From Aphelenchoides besseyi (Eukaryota; Nematoda; Chromadorea; Rhabditida; Aphelenchoididae), in the NCBI GenBank assembly GCA_024699855.1, contig JAMPIQ010000001.1:6820001-6884000 (forward strand): a stretch of 64,000 nucleotides of DNA, read 5' to 3'. The notes below the pieces were generated by a model, which saw nothing but the letters and a program-made list of their open reading frames with translations, made no database searches and had not been told where the DNA came from. Of this stretch, positions 46,885 through 59,439 are shown piece after piece. Positions within the stretch are counted from its first letter, which is position 1. The number at the start of each line of letters is the position of its first letter. Position numbers and translations under genes: made by a program.

Positions 46885-48000
46885 ATGCTTCCAACAGTTA
46901 ACCTCTGTTTTGGATTGCTCTACGTTTTCTACAGTTCCGTTAGTCTGTTCATGCACGCAGTTGTCTGTTGGGTAAGGAAACCGACGAGAAGATGTTCATG
47001 TTGCCATGTAGGCTCTGATATCTGCACCGCATTTCAAAAAGCACGTCGCATTACGAATGATGTTGTTTTTGTCGTTATCAGACGCTTTACAACTTGTCAT
47101 TCACCTGTTTTCTGGTATCTTGATTCTCTCGAATTCAACAATCAATTTGACGATTAATCAGGTATCAGCAGGTTAATCGATGAAAACAGAAAACAATTTA
47201 GACCATTGGTTTTCTGGCCTTAACCCTGTGGAATGCAATGATATTTCAACAAACGACTTTGGCTGTTAATCGCTTCTATGTTTTGATTCGAAAGCAATTT
47301 TCTGTTCCGAATCCGCGGAGTATAAATGTAAGATGATAAGTGAATGATAGATTCACCATTCTTCTAGCTAATGATTGCAATGAGTTGGACCGGAGCGTTG
47401 CTCTTTCAAATCGGTTACTATAGTCAAGGAGAACGATTTTATTTTTCGACGGAAGTAGCCAACTGGTTGGAAGACGTGAATGATACGATCTTGTTCACGA
47501 TTATGCGATACTTCAAGATTGTTTGTCTTATAGTTGGTTTGATTGCTGGAGTAGGAATGTTTTTTTGCGTAATCTATCAGGTAAGATGACTTCAACTTTT
47601 GGTTATTTGATGCCTCTAGAATTGTGCTACACATCCGAAAAATAGGGCTCACACGTCGACAGAAATGCGGTTGTTCATTCAAACGTGTTGTTCACCATTG
47701 TTGGGGTTAATTAACATGTTCATTTGGACGTACTTCTCAAAACAGGTTGCCAATGGAGGAGTCGTTGTTCAAGGATTGACTAACTTTGAGTGGATTCTAA
47801 TCAACGGTATTCATCCTTACATATCTATCATATTTGCAAAGTATGATCGTCTTCAAGAATTGAGTAAAAATTTGTTTAGAAAAGTTCGAAACGCAGTGGC
47901 TGAACTATTGGGTTTTAAACGACCGTCAAACACAAAACTGAACTCTGTTCTTTACTTGTCTCGTTGGTCACGAATTCGTCCGAACCATGAAAACGGCTAA
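46885..48000 (+). CDS. Serpentine chemoreceptor-like 7TM GPCR
   Basis: Five exons (46885-46971, 47012-47161, 47202-47327, 47368-47580, 47620-48000) give 318 residues. Seven hydrophobic segments are visible, from LCFGLLYVFYSSVSLFMHAV to FEWILINGIHPYISIIFAKYD. TM2 contains LRMMLFLSLSDALQLVIHLF and TM3 ends TTLAVNRFYVLIRKQF, an NRF/Y pattern in place of DRY. That pattern and the HPYI in TM7 fit nematode serpentine receptors of the srx/srt/srsx kind. A role in chemosensation is inferred from the family only. Confidence 0.78.
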
Positions 48001-48115
48001 TCGCTTCAAATACAACAACCAAACATTGTTATTTCGATTTTATTTGCAAATTACAAAGTTTGTTCGTGGGACTGTATAAAAAGACTGAAATTTTGTGTTC
48101 GAGAGTAAGTTGAAA

Positions 48116-51100
48116 TTATGTTGATGGTTTTGTGGTGGGACGGTCAATGATTACTTCCGTTGGACTACGTTCATCTACAAGGCTTTGTATTGAATGACAA
48201 CAACGAACACTGACCTTTGATGAAAACCGACTCATCGAGTAAATGAGCAACATCTTGAAAGAGTTTCTCGGCGCCATTATCTCCCTCAACCTGTAAACAC
48301 CTTAAAACATTGTAGTTGGTTTTTTGCCTACCACTCGCAATTTTCCCATATCGTCAAGATGTTTGAGCATTGGCAGAGTGTTCTGCTTGAACAAGTTGAG
48401 TCGTTGTTTAGCCGCATTCTCCTCGTCATCTAATCGTTCGTTCATACCGTGTTCTCGATTCTCTTCCAAACGTTTTCGCAGATTATCACGACAAAATTGC
48501 TCCGTGCAATCAAGCAAAACGGCGACATCTAAACGACCCAATTGCGCTTCGACATCCTCAGCTTGGGCCAAAGATCTGGGATATCCGGAGATCACGTAAC
48601 CCCAACTGCGTGCTCCTGCTTCGTGGATTGCTGAGTACAACAGATCACGACATATTTTCATTGGAATTGCTTCTCCATTGTCCATCTTTTTCCCAACTCG
48701 TGACCACAACTCATCTCCCGAATTCTGCTGAACTTTCTTGCGCAATAGATCGCCCATACTTAAATGCACAAATCCATCGTATTTGCGAGCCAATCTTTCG
48801 GCCACTTCCGTTTTATTTGATCCCGCAGGTCCTAAAATGAGTCTTGAATCTTCACTGTGATTTGTTTTCCTACCAATTACAAGGACTACAGGAGCATTGT
48901 TTGGCAAACCCTAGACAAATTTATTAAGAACTCAAGCGCCTACTAAACCTTTGGAAATCTTTCGTCGGCTGTTGGAACACGACTCGAACTCGTACCACCG
49001 GGACGACCACTGCTCAATTGCGATGGAACATCGAAACCCGCAGCAGTTGGTTTGGGTGTTGAAGCAACGGATGAAGGTGGTCGTTCGGCTATCGGTTGTT
49101 CTGGTCGAACTACTGCAACAGGTTCAGCGGCTGAAGATCGTTTGGAAGTTTGAGTAGCGGGTCGAGATCCCTGAGCAGTCGGTGGCTTTGTTGCTGCGCT
49201 GTCCCGGCTTCCTGTTCGACTCAACGATGACTGCCGACTCCCAATCGCTTTTCCTTCTTCCGTCTGTACGTTTGACTGACGACTAGCAGCCGAAATTTGC
49301 GAGTTCGATCGAGTAAGCGTCTTTTCTGATCCTGCTCGACTTCCTGGAAGGTTCGTAGCATTGTGCATTGCGCTTATAGATTGACCGGTAGTTGATGGTC
49401 GTGATTGGAAATTTCGTGGCTGTTGGGTGATTGGTGAAGAAGAGACTTCCGATTTACTTGATCGACTCCCACCACGTCTCGATTCCGACGGAGAATTCTG
49501 ATCGTCACGACCGGTACTTGTAGGTGTATTTTTGCCGTTGGTCAAAACAACTGATTGATCATCGGTTTCAGGACGTTGAGCGTGAGAACTTTGTCTACTT
49601 ATTGACCGAGCTAAAAAAAGTGATTTTTATAAGAACCGAAGTGAAGGAACTAACGTTTGTCAGCAGTAGGTTGAGAGGTTGGTACTGCCGAGTTGGTCGG
49701 TTGATGTGAATTCTGAATGTTTGAAGGTGTAAGAGGTGGAGTTGATTGAGCGGATTTCAGGGTTCCATTTGTTGGCGCTGTTGCCTCGACCACATTTCCG
49801 GCGTCCGTTTTCGGTTCGGTTCCTTCATTCGTGGGGCTTTGAATTGCGCTTGGCTGCAAATTTCAGTTGATGCGCAGTTCCGCTTAACTTTACCGTTTGT
49901 TGTTGCGACGGAGTCGGCGTTTGACTTAAAACTTGTACACCTGATTCCAATGCACGAATCGTCAACTTCTTCATTCGTTCAATAATCGTTTCTTCATCTT
50001 TTTCACCAGGAATCTGAAAACAGAAAGCCTTAGAAATGAACTCAAGTTCCACGTACGAGGTGTAACAGTCGATGATCATCAAAGTATTTAGCACTCGGCA
50101 ATGTTTTCATTCGAAACTGCAAGTAGAAGATTACTGAATTTGTAGAAATGAACTCACTTCTGAAATTCGTCGATCCACAACTTCAGCACTCAATCCACGA
50201 GCCGTCATGTGTTTCCTCAGTGTATCTTCGTCGTAATCGAGTATCATTGCCATGTTAACACTACGGACGTTTCGTTCAAAATCTTCGACTTGTCGTGCTT
50301 CGCGCGGAAATCCCTCTAGAAAATAAGCTCGTGCCTGAGGATATCGACCCATCTCAGCTTTCACTAGATGTTGAGCCAATTCATTCGGAATCAATTCACC
50401 TAAGTACGATCATCAGCTAATGAAAACTACCACCTTACCACGATCATAGCGTCTTGATGCTTCACGCCATTCCGGAAAACGGTCTTTGTATCGTGAAATG
50501 GCGTCTTTGATTAGATCAGGAACACAAATGTGAACGAGACCACGATCTTCAAGTGCATCTCGAATTCTAGCTGCGTATTTCGTCTTTCCACCGCCTGGAC
50601 CTCCCTTTTAGATGAATAGATTACTAAGAATGTCTTGGGTTTCTAACCATAAACAAAATTATTGGGGCGTCCGGAGCAATTTGTGCAACGGCTGCCGCTT
50701 TCGTTACAGACGGTACTCGTTGGCGACCCATCGAGTCCTCGCTATGAAAACTTCTGACACTGAAATATTTTTATAGAAACTTTTCTAAAAATGCAAAAAC
50801 GTTGGCTTACGTACTTGTCGGCCGCTCCGCCGTTCTTTCTATGATCAAAATATCGAAAGCAGAAAAAAGATAGTTGGACAGGTTTATCAGAAGAAACTAC
50901 AAGCACACAAAGAAAAACGAATGGATAGATTGGTTAAAGGAAATGAAAATGGAAGAAATGGAGCGACCGACTTGTCGTATTTTCAATTCGCAACTGACAA
51001 TCGTCGAGTTGAGTCACGTGTCGATGTTCCAGCCGACTCTGCCGTCTCATCATTATTTTCTCCTGAATACTCGGACTGCTCGATTTTTGGTGAGGATTCA

Positions 51101-52322
51101 GGAGCAACATTACGCTTTCGCTTTTTCTTTGCAGTTTTGCGTTTTGGTGACCGTGACATCGAATTGGTTTGCGGTCTTTGACTACGTTGCGAGACGGCAA
51201 GTCGAGAGTCGTGTTGACGACTCGGTGGAACATCGATAGTGAGAATCGTCGTGGTTGTTGCTCGGCGTCTGGCTAACCTCGATGCTGGAGATGCAGATTT
51301 GGCACCGTTCTTGCCACTACTTTTACTGCAACGTCCGTTTCGTTCGACCGACCGCGACTCCACCGGTTCGCCTTGAGCTCCGTTCAATGAGTCTTTCTTA
51401 TGCTTGGACTTTTTTTTTGCTGAAATTTCGTAAAGTTCGAATAACTACTGATTGTGAGTTTCGAAACTCAAGTCCCCCGAATCTTGAACTCACGTTTCCA
51501 TTTCGGAACTTCGAGACGAGTCAAACAATCGCCGTCGACTCTGCTCATTCGTCTTTTGGCCAAATTACTAACCGGCTCTTTTCTGTGCATTTTAGCAGAT
51601 GGACGAGCAAAAACCGTTAGCTTTGGAGTACAAAAACTGGAATATAACTCGAGTGCTTTACGTTCATCAAAAAGAAAGTTTCGAAAATTGCGGAAGGAAA
51701 TCGACAGCAAGCAGTATTCTTCGTTTCTCCATTTAACACGTGCAATTGAGAGCCCCGAAGTTTGCAAGATGAATGTTCTTACTGTTTTCTTCTCCGTTAG
51801 ATTGAAGTTTAGCCGGCGGTACACTGCTATCCTAAAATCGTGGGTGTACAGGAACATAGAGAATACATTCGCTTACCACAAATGAATCCCACTTCAAGGC
51901 GAGTTCTGGATTCTTTCGTATTCGAGCCAAAGCACCTTCGAGAAACTCGAGTGGATTTTCCGGTTTGTTGTAAATCAAACCGGTCATAAGACCCTGTAAA
52001 AGTCAAGTAAAAAAGGTTAACGTGAATTGCCCCTCATTCTCGACCTTCTTTCAACAACGATTTCCGCTCCGACAACAACCGTTCTTTCTCTCTTATAGTA
52101 ATTGCTGTTTGAAGACACGACGTGAAGCCCAAGGCCTCAATTTTAACAGCATCTTCAAACTTCAATTCGATACAAAAACATTTTTATTATACAGAGTTTT
52201 GTTGGACTGTTCAGCAAATTGAGTTCATGTTTTCCTCGAATGTTTTGCTGAATTCGATAGCTTACCTCGAATAATTGCGGAATCCCATGCTCATTGAGAT
52301 AACGTTTGGCTTCAGCGCCCAT
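48116..52322 (-). CDS. AK5: AK5-like double adenylate kinase
   Basis: About thirteen exons. The first two (52322-52266, 51993-51877) encode the Dpy-30/RIIa-like start of AK5 (AKRYLNEHGIPQLFEGLMTG; PENPLEFLEGALARI; LKWDSFV). A basic Ser/Arg-rich exon (51419-50999) follows. The first kinase domain has FMGGPGGGKTKYAA, YFLEGFPREARQVEDFE and YFDDHRLLHLV. A Ser/Thr/Pro-rich linker of about 270 residues leads to the second domain (GPAGSNKTEVAERL, HLSMGDLLRKK, GYVISGYPRSLAQAEDVE), ending TKPST at 48116. The family makes ADP from ATP and AMP, in neurons and cilia in other animals. The second P-loop is degenerate (Asn for Gly). Joining exon 2 to exon 3 needs one base more or fewer at a run of nine A (51411-51418 region). 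Confidence 0.85.
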
Positions 52323-53082
52323 TTGTATATTGACCTAAAAGAATAGTTTTAAATCTGTCCAGGAAGAAAAACGGAATGTAAACGGTCACAAGATTCAGAA
52401 ATGCGGTCAAGCAAAATCAAAGTCGTGAGTTAAGTCAATTCAAGCGTGCAAGTTTGCTTATAAGTTAAAATGTCAGTTTGAGGAGGCAGTCAAATAGCAG
52501 AATTGGAACGAAAACGCAAATAACCTTCACTTTTGAGTGCATTTGGACTAGAAACCCGTTGCGATTAACGAACAAGTTAAATGGCTAACGATCAAAACAC
52601 TCAAAAGAATCCATTGCACGTCACATTTGGCAACAAATTAGTTTGATAGAACAAGGTGTCTTCCCAGATTATGGTTACGGTCGAATATGAGCGTAAAATG
52701 AAGACGATGACTGAGCATATCGGCCGTCAATTAATCGGTTTTCAGTCGGAGGTCTGAAACGGAAGACGATTTTCTTCTTCACTTTAGGAATTAACTCGAG
52801 GACACAAGTTTTTCATCTGTGCGCAATAGCGCCGTTGCTATGGAGAACGAAAAGCCAATCCGTCGTAATGCACGGCATTTAGCCGCTTTGGCAAGAATCC
52901 CGACACTTTTTGCCGCGGAACATTTCAATCGTTCTCAATGTGATTAGTTCGAGTTTTAGGACACGGTCGTTATGGTGGTCAGTAAACAAACTGTCGATTT
53001 ATTCATCATCAGAAAATACAATAATATAAACGAAATACAAGAGAAAAACAAAGATCATTATAAACTACGAGAACTATAAAGT
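52323..53082. other. Intergenic between AK5-like and Na,K-ATPase beta genes
   Basis: Promoter of the AK5-like gene plus the 3' UTR of the beta-subunit gene. A further 5' exon for the kinase is possible since TTTTAG occurs just before its ATG. No other gene seen. Confidence 0.45.
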
Positions 53083-54447
53083 TTATTTGGAATTCACTTG
53101 AGTAGCCGCCGGTTCAACTACACGCATCAATTCGAAATTGACGAGTCCAAGTCCAGTATCCGAATTGCGTTCAATGTTCTTGGCGTAGGCACGACATTCG
53201 ATCATAACAACGCGGTTGGGTGGAAGCGACTTGAATTTGATCATTGCCTAAAAACGTTAGTGTCAATAATCAACTCATGTGATAGAAAGCTTACAATCGG
53301 TTGTTGATAGTTTTCCATCACTGCATACGGGTAGAAACGTCCGTCGATTCCTTCTGATGGAATATACTCGATGTTGCCTTCAACTTCACGATCAACTTCG
53401 TGCTAAATAACAACAATGAAGATGTTTCGTGTAGGTAAATTGCTCACCGTTCCGCCGCAATGAAAAGCAATGCTGCCCGGTTTGTATCGTCCAGCTACTT
53501 CTTTTGGAACCTCGGCTGGAGCGTAGCTTTCGGGTTTCCATCCAATCAAGCGATTCAACGAAACAATCACGCACGGAGTACCAGTCTTGAAGCCGTAGTC
53601 ATTCGCTTTCATGCAACCGGCACGTTCAAACGGCTTCAAATTGAAACGACAAGCTTCATCATTCCCATCAGCTAATTTCCCGTCCTTCACGATATCCGAA
53701 TTAGAAGCAGCACCAATGCAATCGCGAGTTCGATTGTTGTTTTCGTACTTCTCGAAGTATCGATTCAAAACATCGACGTAATGCGCGTACGATTCGGGAT
53801 TCTTAGGGTCGAAGCGAATCAACGTTGAGTCGGGATCTTCCTTGAGCCACGGCTGATAACCGACACCTAAAAGATTTCAATTTTTACATTTTCCGGTCGA
53901 CATTCTTGTCTTTATTTTTCTTTTAAACCGCCTTTTCGTTAACAAAGTGCTTTTTTGTTTCTCTCACGTTGACATGCCTGTCACGATGAAAATGCGAAAG
54001 GCTCAAAAATTGATCTTTGAGAGCTCAAAATGTAAAAGAGAAAGAAACCAACCAGGATCCGCTCCGATGATCGTTCCTTTGCCGTAGAATCGGGGTAATT
54101 CGGGGTCGACGGTCTTTAAGAAGGCGGCCAAACAAGCGATCCAGAAAGCAGCAAGACATGCGTAGAAAATCAAATAGAAAACGGTGATTTTGACTGAAAG
54201 ATTTCAGTTAACATCCAAATCTACAATCGATTTGAGCTTACACCATGAGCTGGCAGTTCGACCGAGACACGTTCCTTTTTCTTTGTTGTAAATGAAAGAA
54301 GCAAATCCCGACTTTTCGACTGGTTTTGAGCGTCCGTTTGCCATTAACTAAAAGATAGCGAAGGTCAATAGATCTGACTATTTTTCGACAACTTACGGCA
54401 TTACTTTCTTCAGTAAGCTTTCCATTGTTCGGCGAGCCTTTTGCCAT
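53083..54447 (-). CDS. nkb-1: Na+/K+-ATPase beta subunit
   Basis: Six exons (54447-54397, 54347-54242, 54193-54053, 53866-53448, 53402-53295, 53247-53083) give 329 residues. A short cytosolic start holds [21 protein letters not shown], the usual FxxFxxNxExxxxLGRT pattern. One span follows ([21 protein letters not shown]). The ectodomain has [54 protein letters not shown] and three Cys pairs, as expected of a type II glycoprotein. It escorts the alpha subunit to the plasma membrane and stabilises it. Confidence 0.95.
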
Positions 54448-54808
54448 CTCTTTAGGTTCAAGTGGCAGTTTAAGTGTGAAAGTGAGCGGTTGAAATCGAT
54501 GCTGTTATTTGCAAGCTTAATAATGCAATTCCCAACGAGTGTTGGGGATAACAGATAACCAACGACTTCTATCCGGCTATTAGTTTCTCTAAAGCCGGGC
54601 GTCTGTATGGCACGAAACCCTAAACATTGGACAAGTTAATTTCCAAATTCACAGCACGCTATTCCAAACGCCAACAGTCCTTGTAACCGAGAGAAGATCA
54701 ACTGCGAGCACAAAAAGAAGCAAATGCAAGCCGATGAACTTGAAAGCGACTGTCGAAGATTTTGTTTACGCAACGCATTAAAAGTGAAGGGAAACAGAAG
54801 TCAAGAAG

Positions 54809-55957
54809 ATGGCTAAAGGTGAGCAATTGAAGGAAGACTGACGTCATTGGCCATGGAATTCGAAGTCGCGGATTAATTTTTGTTCGTCTTCGACTCGTGT
54901 TTTCAATTCAACGAACGAAAAAGTTGCAAAAACGTTCGAATTCGTAGACAAAAGATACTGGAAACTCATTTTTTGTTACATAAACTCAACCAACAGTCGA
55001 CGTTGTTACGAGCGATCGTTTTAAAATGCGCGCAATCGACCCATGACTTTCGCCGGCCGACTGGATCGTTTTTTTTGCTCTGTCCGTCTACTTGCTTTCA
55101 AATGCGCGCATTTGAAATCGAAAGTACGTGAAGCGAAATGCGCAAAAGTACGGGGACTCGTCCTAACCGACCAAATTTCACGGTTCCTACGCCAATCGTT
55201 CTGCGAAGTTTCTCATGAAAATTGGACGTCAACTTTTTCCAGAAACTTCATTCTCGAGTTGTGCGATGACACGAATCCGAAACGCAGTCGATTGACGCGT
55301 TTTTGATGTAACTCAAAAACTCTTGTTTGGACAAGAAAACTGAACGCGGAGGACAAAACGGAGATATCCGCTATGTGGTATTCAAATGCCATTTTCGAAA
55401 AGAAGAAAAAGCGGAACCTAAAAAACTTGAAGACCGTCGATAAAACGAAAAATAAAATCGAGCGTCGAAGTTGGCCGGAGGATATAAGTGGAAGCGGGTC
55501 GTGCGCTTTCAGTCTTCGACCCGTCGGTCTGAAGCCAAACGAACGAGAAACCTGCTTTTTCCCTCGCTTTTTGTTTCCCTTTCGTCTTGGCACCACGAAG
55601 GGGGGCTGCCGGCGGGAATAAGAACGAGGACGACGATTTTGCTTGTCTCCAACCGACTGCTGAAAAACGTGAGGGGGAGAATTGGAAAACGACGACTCTC
55701 CCCATCCAATTGGACTTTCTCGCCAACCGCCGCTTGCATTCGTCGTCCTTTGCGTTTTTCTGCTTTGGACCGCGTTGTTGTACGTTCTGTTTAAACACGG
55801 TCGATGCATCTTGCGAGCGAATTCGCAGCAACAAACGCCGAACAAATCGTCTGTCTGGTCGGCGGATGTGGACGCTCGAAGACCGAAGATTATGCAGAAG
55901 ATCGAATCTTTCAGGTTAACGAGCGTTCGTACGCACAACCAACAGTTATTCCAATAA
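54809..55957 (+). CDS. Possible small single-span membrane protein, two exons
   Basis: The second exon (from about 55674 or 55680 to TAA at 55955-55957) encodes a strong span (LAFVVLCVFLLWTALLYVLF), a polar region and an end reading SFRLTSVRTHNQQLFQ. AATAAA overlaps the stop codon, as in the AN1 gene of this window. It has no ATG of its own and a stop upstream in frame, so it needs a first exon. ATGGCTAAAG|GTGAGC at 54809-54818 offers a start with a good donor in the right phase. The acceptor (GTGAG or GGGGAG) is weak. A 249-codon frame on the opposite strand competes. Confidence 0.35.
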
Positions 55958-57085
55958 AACAAATTGCAATCGCAGCGACCTAAAAGTCATTGGAAGCGTG
56001 ACTCAACGGCCACATTTAAACAAACGACGTGAAGAGGAGAAAGCGTGCGGTCAAATAGCGATAAGAATTCGATCTCGTTTTAAAGACCGCTGACGCGCTT
56101 CCGTTTTCTGATCATCGACTTCTTTTCGAAAACGGTCTTTTTGGATCAAAAAACGCATTGGATCAGAATCCTTCGTATCAAAAGTTTGATTCAAATGACA
56201 AAGTGCAAAGATCCGGGATGCAAAGTGGAGAGTTGAGAAAATAAAGTCACTACTCAATCTGCGCAAAAGAAATTCGATCTACGGCTGTCAAGCTGCCTGC
56301 TTATTGCATTCAACGTTTGGTTGAACGTTTTGAATGCGACACAAAACGAATAGAAGAACAAGTGAATTAAAATTGACGAGTCGAAGTTAATGGTGCGCAA
56401 CGAAACGTCAAGAAACAAGTGGCCAAATGATCCGTATTTTGTAAAAATGGGAGACTTAGCTTGCGAAGGATCACGACCACTCGATCGGAAGTTGAACGTC
56501 AGAGATTGAATGCACTGCAGTCGTCTCTCTTTATGAGTCCAACGTCATCAATTCGCTTTGTGTTCGACCGTGAGCTCTCAAATTACGCTTTTGCTCCGAT
56601 CGTTAACTTACGACACCCCAAATGGTACAATTGTTAATTGGTGAAACAGTTCGACTTCTTTCAACCTGTTACCTTATAAGCAAAAGTTTTCCAACATCTT
56701 CGCGTAGTCAACGGTGACCGCAAAAAAAGATCTTAGAAACATCCAAACAAGCTCTAACTGTTTGCCTTCAGAACCAACATCATTCGTTTGAGATTGTAAT
56801 CTTCGAGTCAAAGTAAAATAAACATCAAACAGAGAAAAGATTGTCAGTTGGATGAAAAAAGAAAATTCGCACAAAAAACGAGCAGACGAAATGCCGTCGG
56901 GACCGAATTGACGTCACACACCACCAAACTTACTGGTTTGGAAATCGTGACTTATATGTGAATCAATTGTTAGGTTATTTAAACACGAAAACACAAACTT
57001 TAAAGTTAGCACGTGATCAATTTAAGTTGTTATAGAACGGTTCTTATCATTCGTTTAATTAAACAAACGAATTTGTACAATAAGC
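55958..57085. other. Intergenic
   Basis: No gene, RNA or repeat recognised. The right end is the 3' UTR of the first aspartic protease. Confidence 0.45.
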
Positions 57086-58369
57086 TCATAAAATAGCCGG
57101 AGCTAATCCAACGGTTCGATCTTGAAAATTGTGCGCAACACAAAATCGAAGGTATAACGGATCACCTAGAAGCCATAGACCATAGGCTCCTTCGTCGATA
57201 GCCAACTGACAATAATTACGTCCAATTTCCAATAACAAATCCGAAGACATAATGTCGAATACTTGGTTTTCAATCACAATACTGAACGTGAAATGTGTGT
57301 TACAAGGAACAATGTACTTGTCGTATCGTTTCATTGCTCCAATTGTTTTGACTATTTGGTCTAAAACGACACGATCAACTACAAGAGTCGAGGTTCCACT
57401 ATCTACTAGTGCCTAAAACAAAGGTTATAGAAATTGAGTCGTGAGTATTTTTTCGATTACTTCTGTTGGATTCATCGTATATTTTCCGTTGATTTGGAAA
57501 CCATCAAGATGAATCTTCCATTCAGGTGAGTTGTAAGTTGCAAGTGGAATCCAAATAAGAACTCGATGACAATTTAAAGGATCGAAGTCACCAATCGTCA
57601 ATGAACCGCCGTCTTCACAACTTCCATTCTTTGTTTTGCATTTTTTCAAGTGAATCGTAAAGATTGGCAGCCTAAAAAGTCCTTGATCAAGGCCCGTACC
57701 AAGAACTGAATCGTTGAGGTTATTCGCATTTGGTGGAGCTAATCCCAAGACTCCAACCTCCGTGTTGGTCATTTCCTCTCCGACGCCAAAACGTAACGGA
57801 GATTTGAAGTGCAAGGCATAATTCTCGATTCCCAACTAAAATAACATTATTTTAGAGTTGATGGTTGTAGAATACCGATACAAAATCTTTGTGATACCGA
57901 CCACTTGCTGTACCAGTTGCATATCGAATGTAAAACGTTTCGTTTGTTTCTTGTGTTGTGGACGACAATTGCGGATTGAAAAGCTCGTGATTTCCTTGGC
58001 ATTTGCCAACATGAGTACCAATAGATGAGCAGTTTATCTTTGGAATCCAAAACATCGCTGATCCGCTATCAACTATTACTAAACTGTTTGTTGAAATGAT
58101 CAACAACGAGAGTTCATGCCTTTGAAAGTTTGTGCTGGTCGGCCGATTTGAACGTTTACTAAACGACGATGTGAATCGGGAAATTGACTTGCTAACTAAC
58201 CGAAATATTCAACATTTCTGCGAGACGACAATCTTTGTTGGTAAAGCGGATGGCGAGAAGGAAGCCGGTTGATTGCCGGTGTTTCTGTCGATCGTAGAAG
58301 CGATATTCTCAGTCCCCTGAGGTTTTCTATAGAAATCAAAAAGAGAAGAGAATGAAACAGAAAATGCAT
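57086..58369 (-). CDS. Pepsin-like aspartic protease (family A1)
   Basis: Five exons (58369-58201, 58158-58120, 58078-57876, 57835-57461, 57412-57086) give 370 residues. A signal peptide (MHFLFHSLLFLIS) and a propeptide with RISLLR are followed by VEYFVNVQIGRPAQTFK. The first active-site motif is VIVDSGSAMFWIP and the second ALVDSGTSTLVVD, so both catalytic aspartates are kept, with DSG in place of DTG. WLLGDPLYLRFC is the conserved C-lobe strand. It is likely a secreted or lysosomal/gut protease. The propeptide seems short (about 45 residues). Intron 2 has a GC donor (AAAG|GCATGA). A thrombospondin-repeat gene ends 186 bp upstream on the same strand. Confidence 0.92.
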
Positions 58370-58555
58370 GAAATTATTGGAACGACAAAGTAGTGGAATT
58401 CACACTTAAACGTCCAATTGCAAACGTCCAATTGACTCCAGATGAACAAACAAAATAAGTGAACTGATTTGGCGGTCAGATTAAACACAATTAACTTGAA
58501 TGGCAAAGTTTATTCAACAATGAATTTTTTCATTTCATCAATTGTTTAATTTAAA

Positions 58556-59439
58556 TTAGCGTGTGTTTGGCAGAACGGATCCAAGACACGTATAGCAAGG
58601 TAGTGGATAGTTAACGGGACACAAAGAGCAGATGTTCGTAGTGCAGGTTGTACACGGAACTGGACATGCAACAGAGGAATTACAGGGTTCTCGCTGTAGA
58701 CCTGATTCTGGAGCACAAATCGTCCCCTAGAAAGCAAGTAAAACGAATCATCAAATCGTGTTAAAGCTCACGTTTGCCATGCGAACACGTGTTCGTGTTC
58801 CTCCAGATCCACAACTGGCATTGCAGTTACTCCATTCTGCCCATTGTGCTACTGGACACGCTCGTTCTTCATGTGAGTAACCAATACAATGGCAACCTTC
58901 CAATGTAATTGCTCCCGCGCAATTACACGATCGACTTCGAGATTGAGTTGCAGTTGGTGAACAGAGATCGCTTCAATAATGTATGTATATGAGTAAGAAT
59001 ATGTTGCTTACGAGCAAGTCGTCCATTGTGACCATTGCGTCCATTCTGAAGGCTGACGGATAGGATCATCATGTGCCGGTGTTCCAATGTCTAAGCACGG
59101 ACGTGCTTCTTGAGCATCGCCAGTTTGACAATGAGTCCCGTATGTGCACTGTCGCGTTCTGGATTGTGAAGAAACTAAAATCAGTTATAGAGATTGCAAC
59201 AGGAAAAAGGCTTCAGGAATTACAACCGTAAGTGTCTTCACAAAGTGTCCATTGACTCCATTGCGTCCATTGGCCTTCAGTTTGTAGTGGAACGCAAAAA
59301 ACACACGGTTGATATCCCACTTGCAATTTGATGTCTTGTGCTGAAATCGAACTTAAAACGAACCATTGAGTTCTACGACTATACCAGAAACTCTGATTAA
59401 AAATGGAAGAATGAGGCTCAATCGATTTAAGAGATTCAT
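58556..59439 (-). CDS. Secreted thrombospondin type 1 repeat protein
   Basis: Five exons (59439-59385, 59340-59224, 59174-59012, 58970-58772, 58726-58556) give 234 residues. A signal peptide (LSLILPFLIRVSA) is followed by three TSR-like modules: GQWTQWSQWTLC, SEWTQWSQWTTC, and AQWAEWSNCNASCGSGGTRT, the last complete with CSxTCG-like Cys spacing. The end is Cys-rich (CPVPCTTCTTNIC...LCPVNYPLPCYTC). TSR proteins bind matrix and guide cells; W residues may be C-mannosylated. No protease, ADAMTS or membrane domain is seen. It sits upstream of the aspartic protease gene on the same strand. Confidence 0.88.

Noticed and set aside
54531..54546. Hairpin CCCAAC-GAGT-GTTGGG
   Set aside because: A single short palindrome with no terminator, histone-stem or RNA-gene context; could occur by chance.
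55213..55962. 249-codon minus-strand frame
   Set aside because: No domain and unusual Phe/Arg composition; the competing plus-strand frame has a clean membrane span and a poly(A) signal at its stop.
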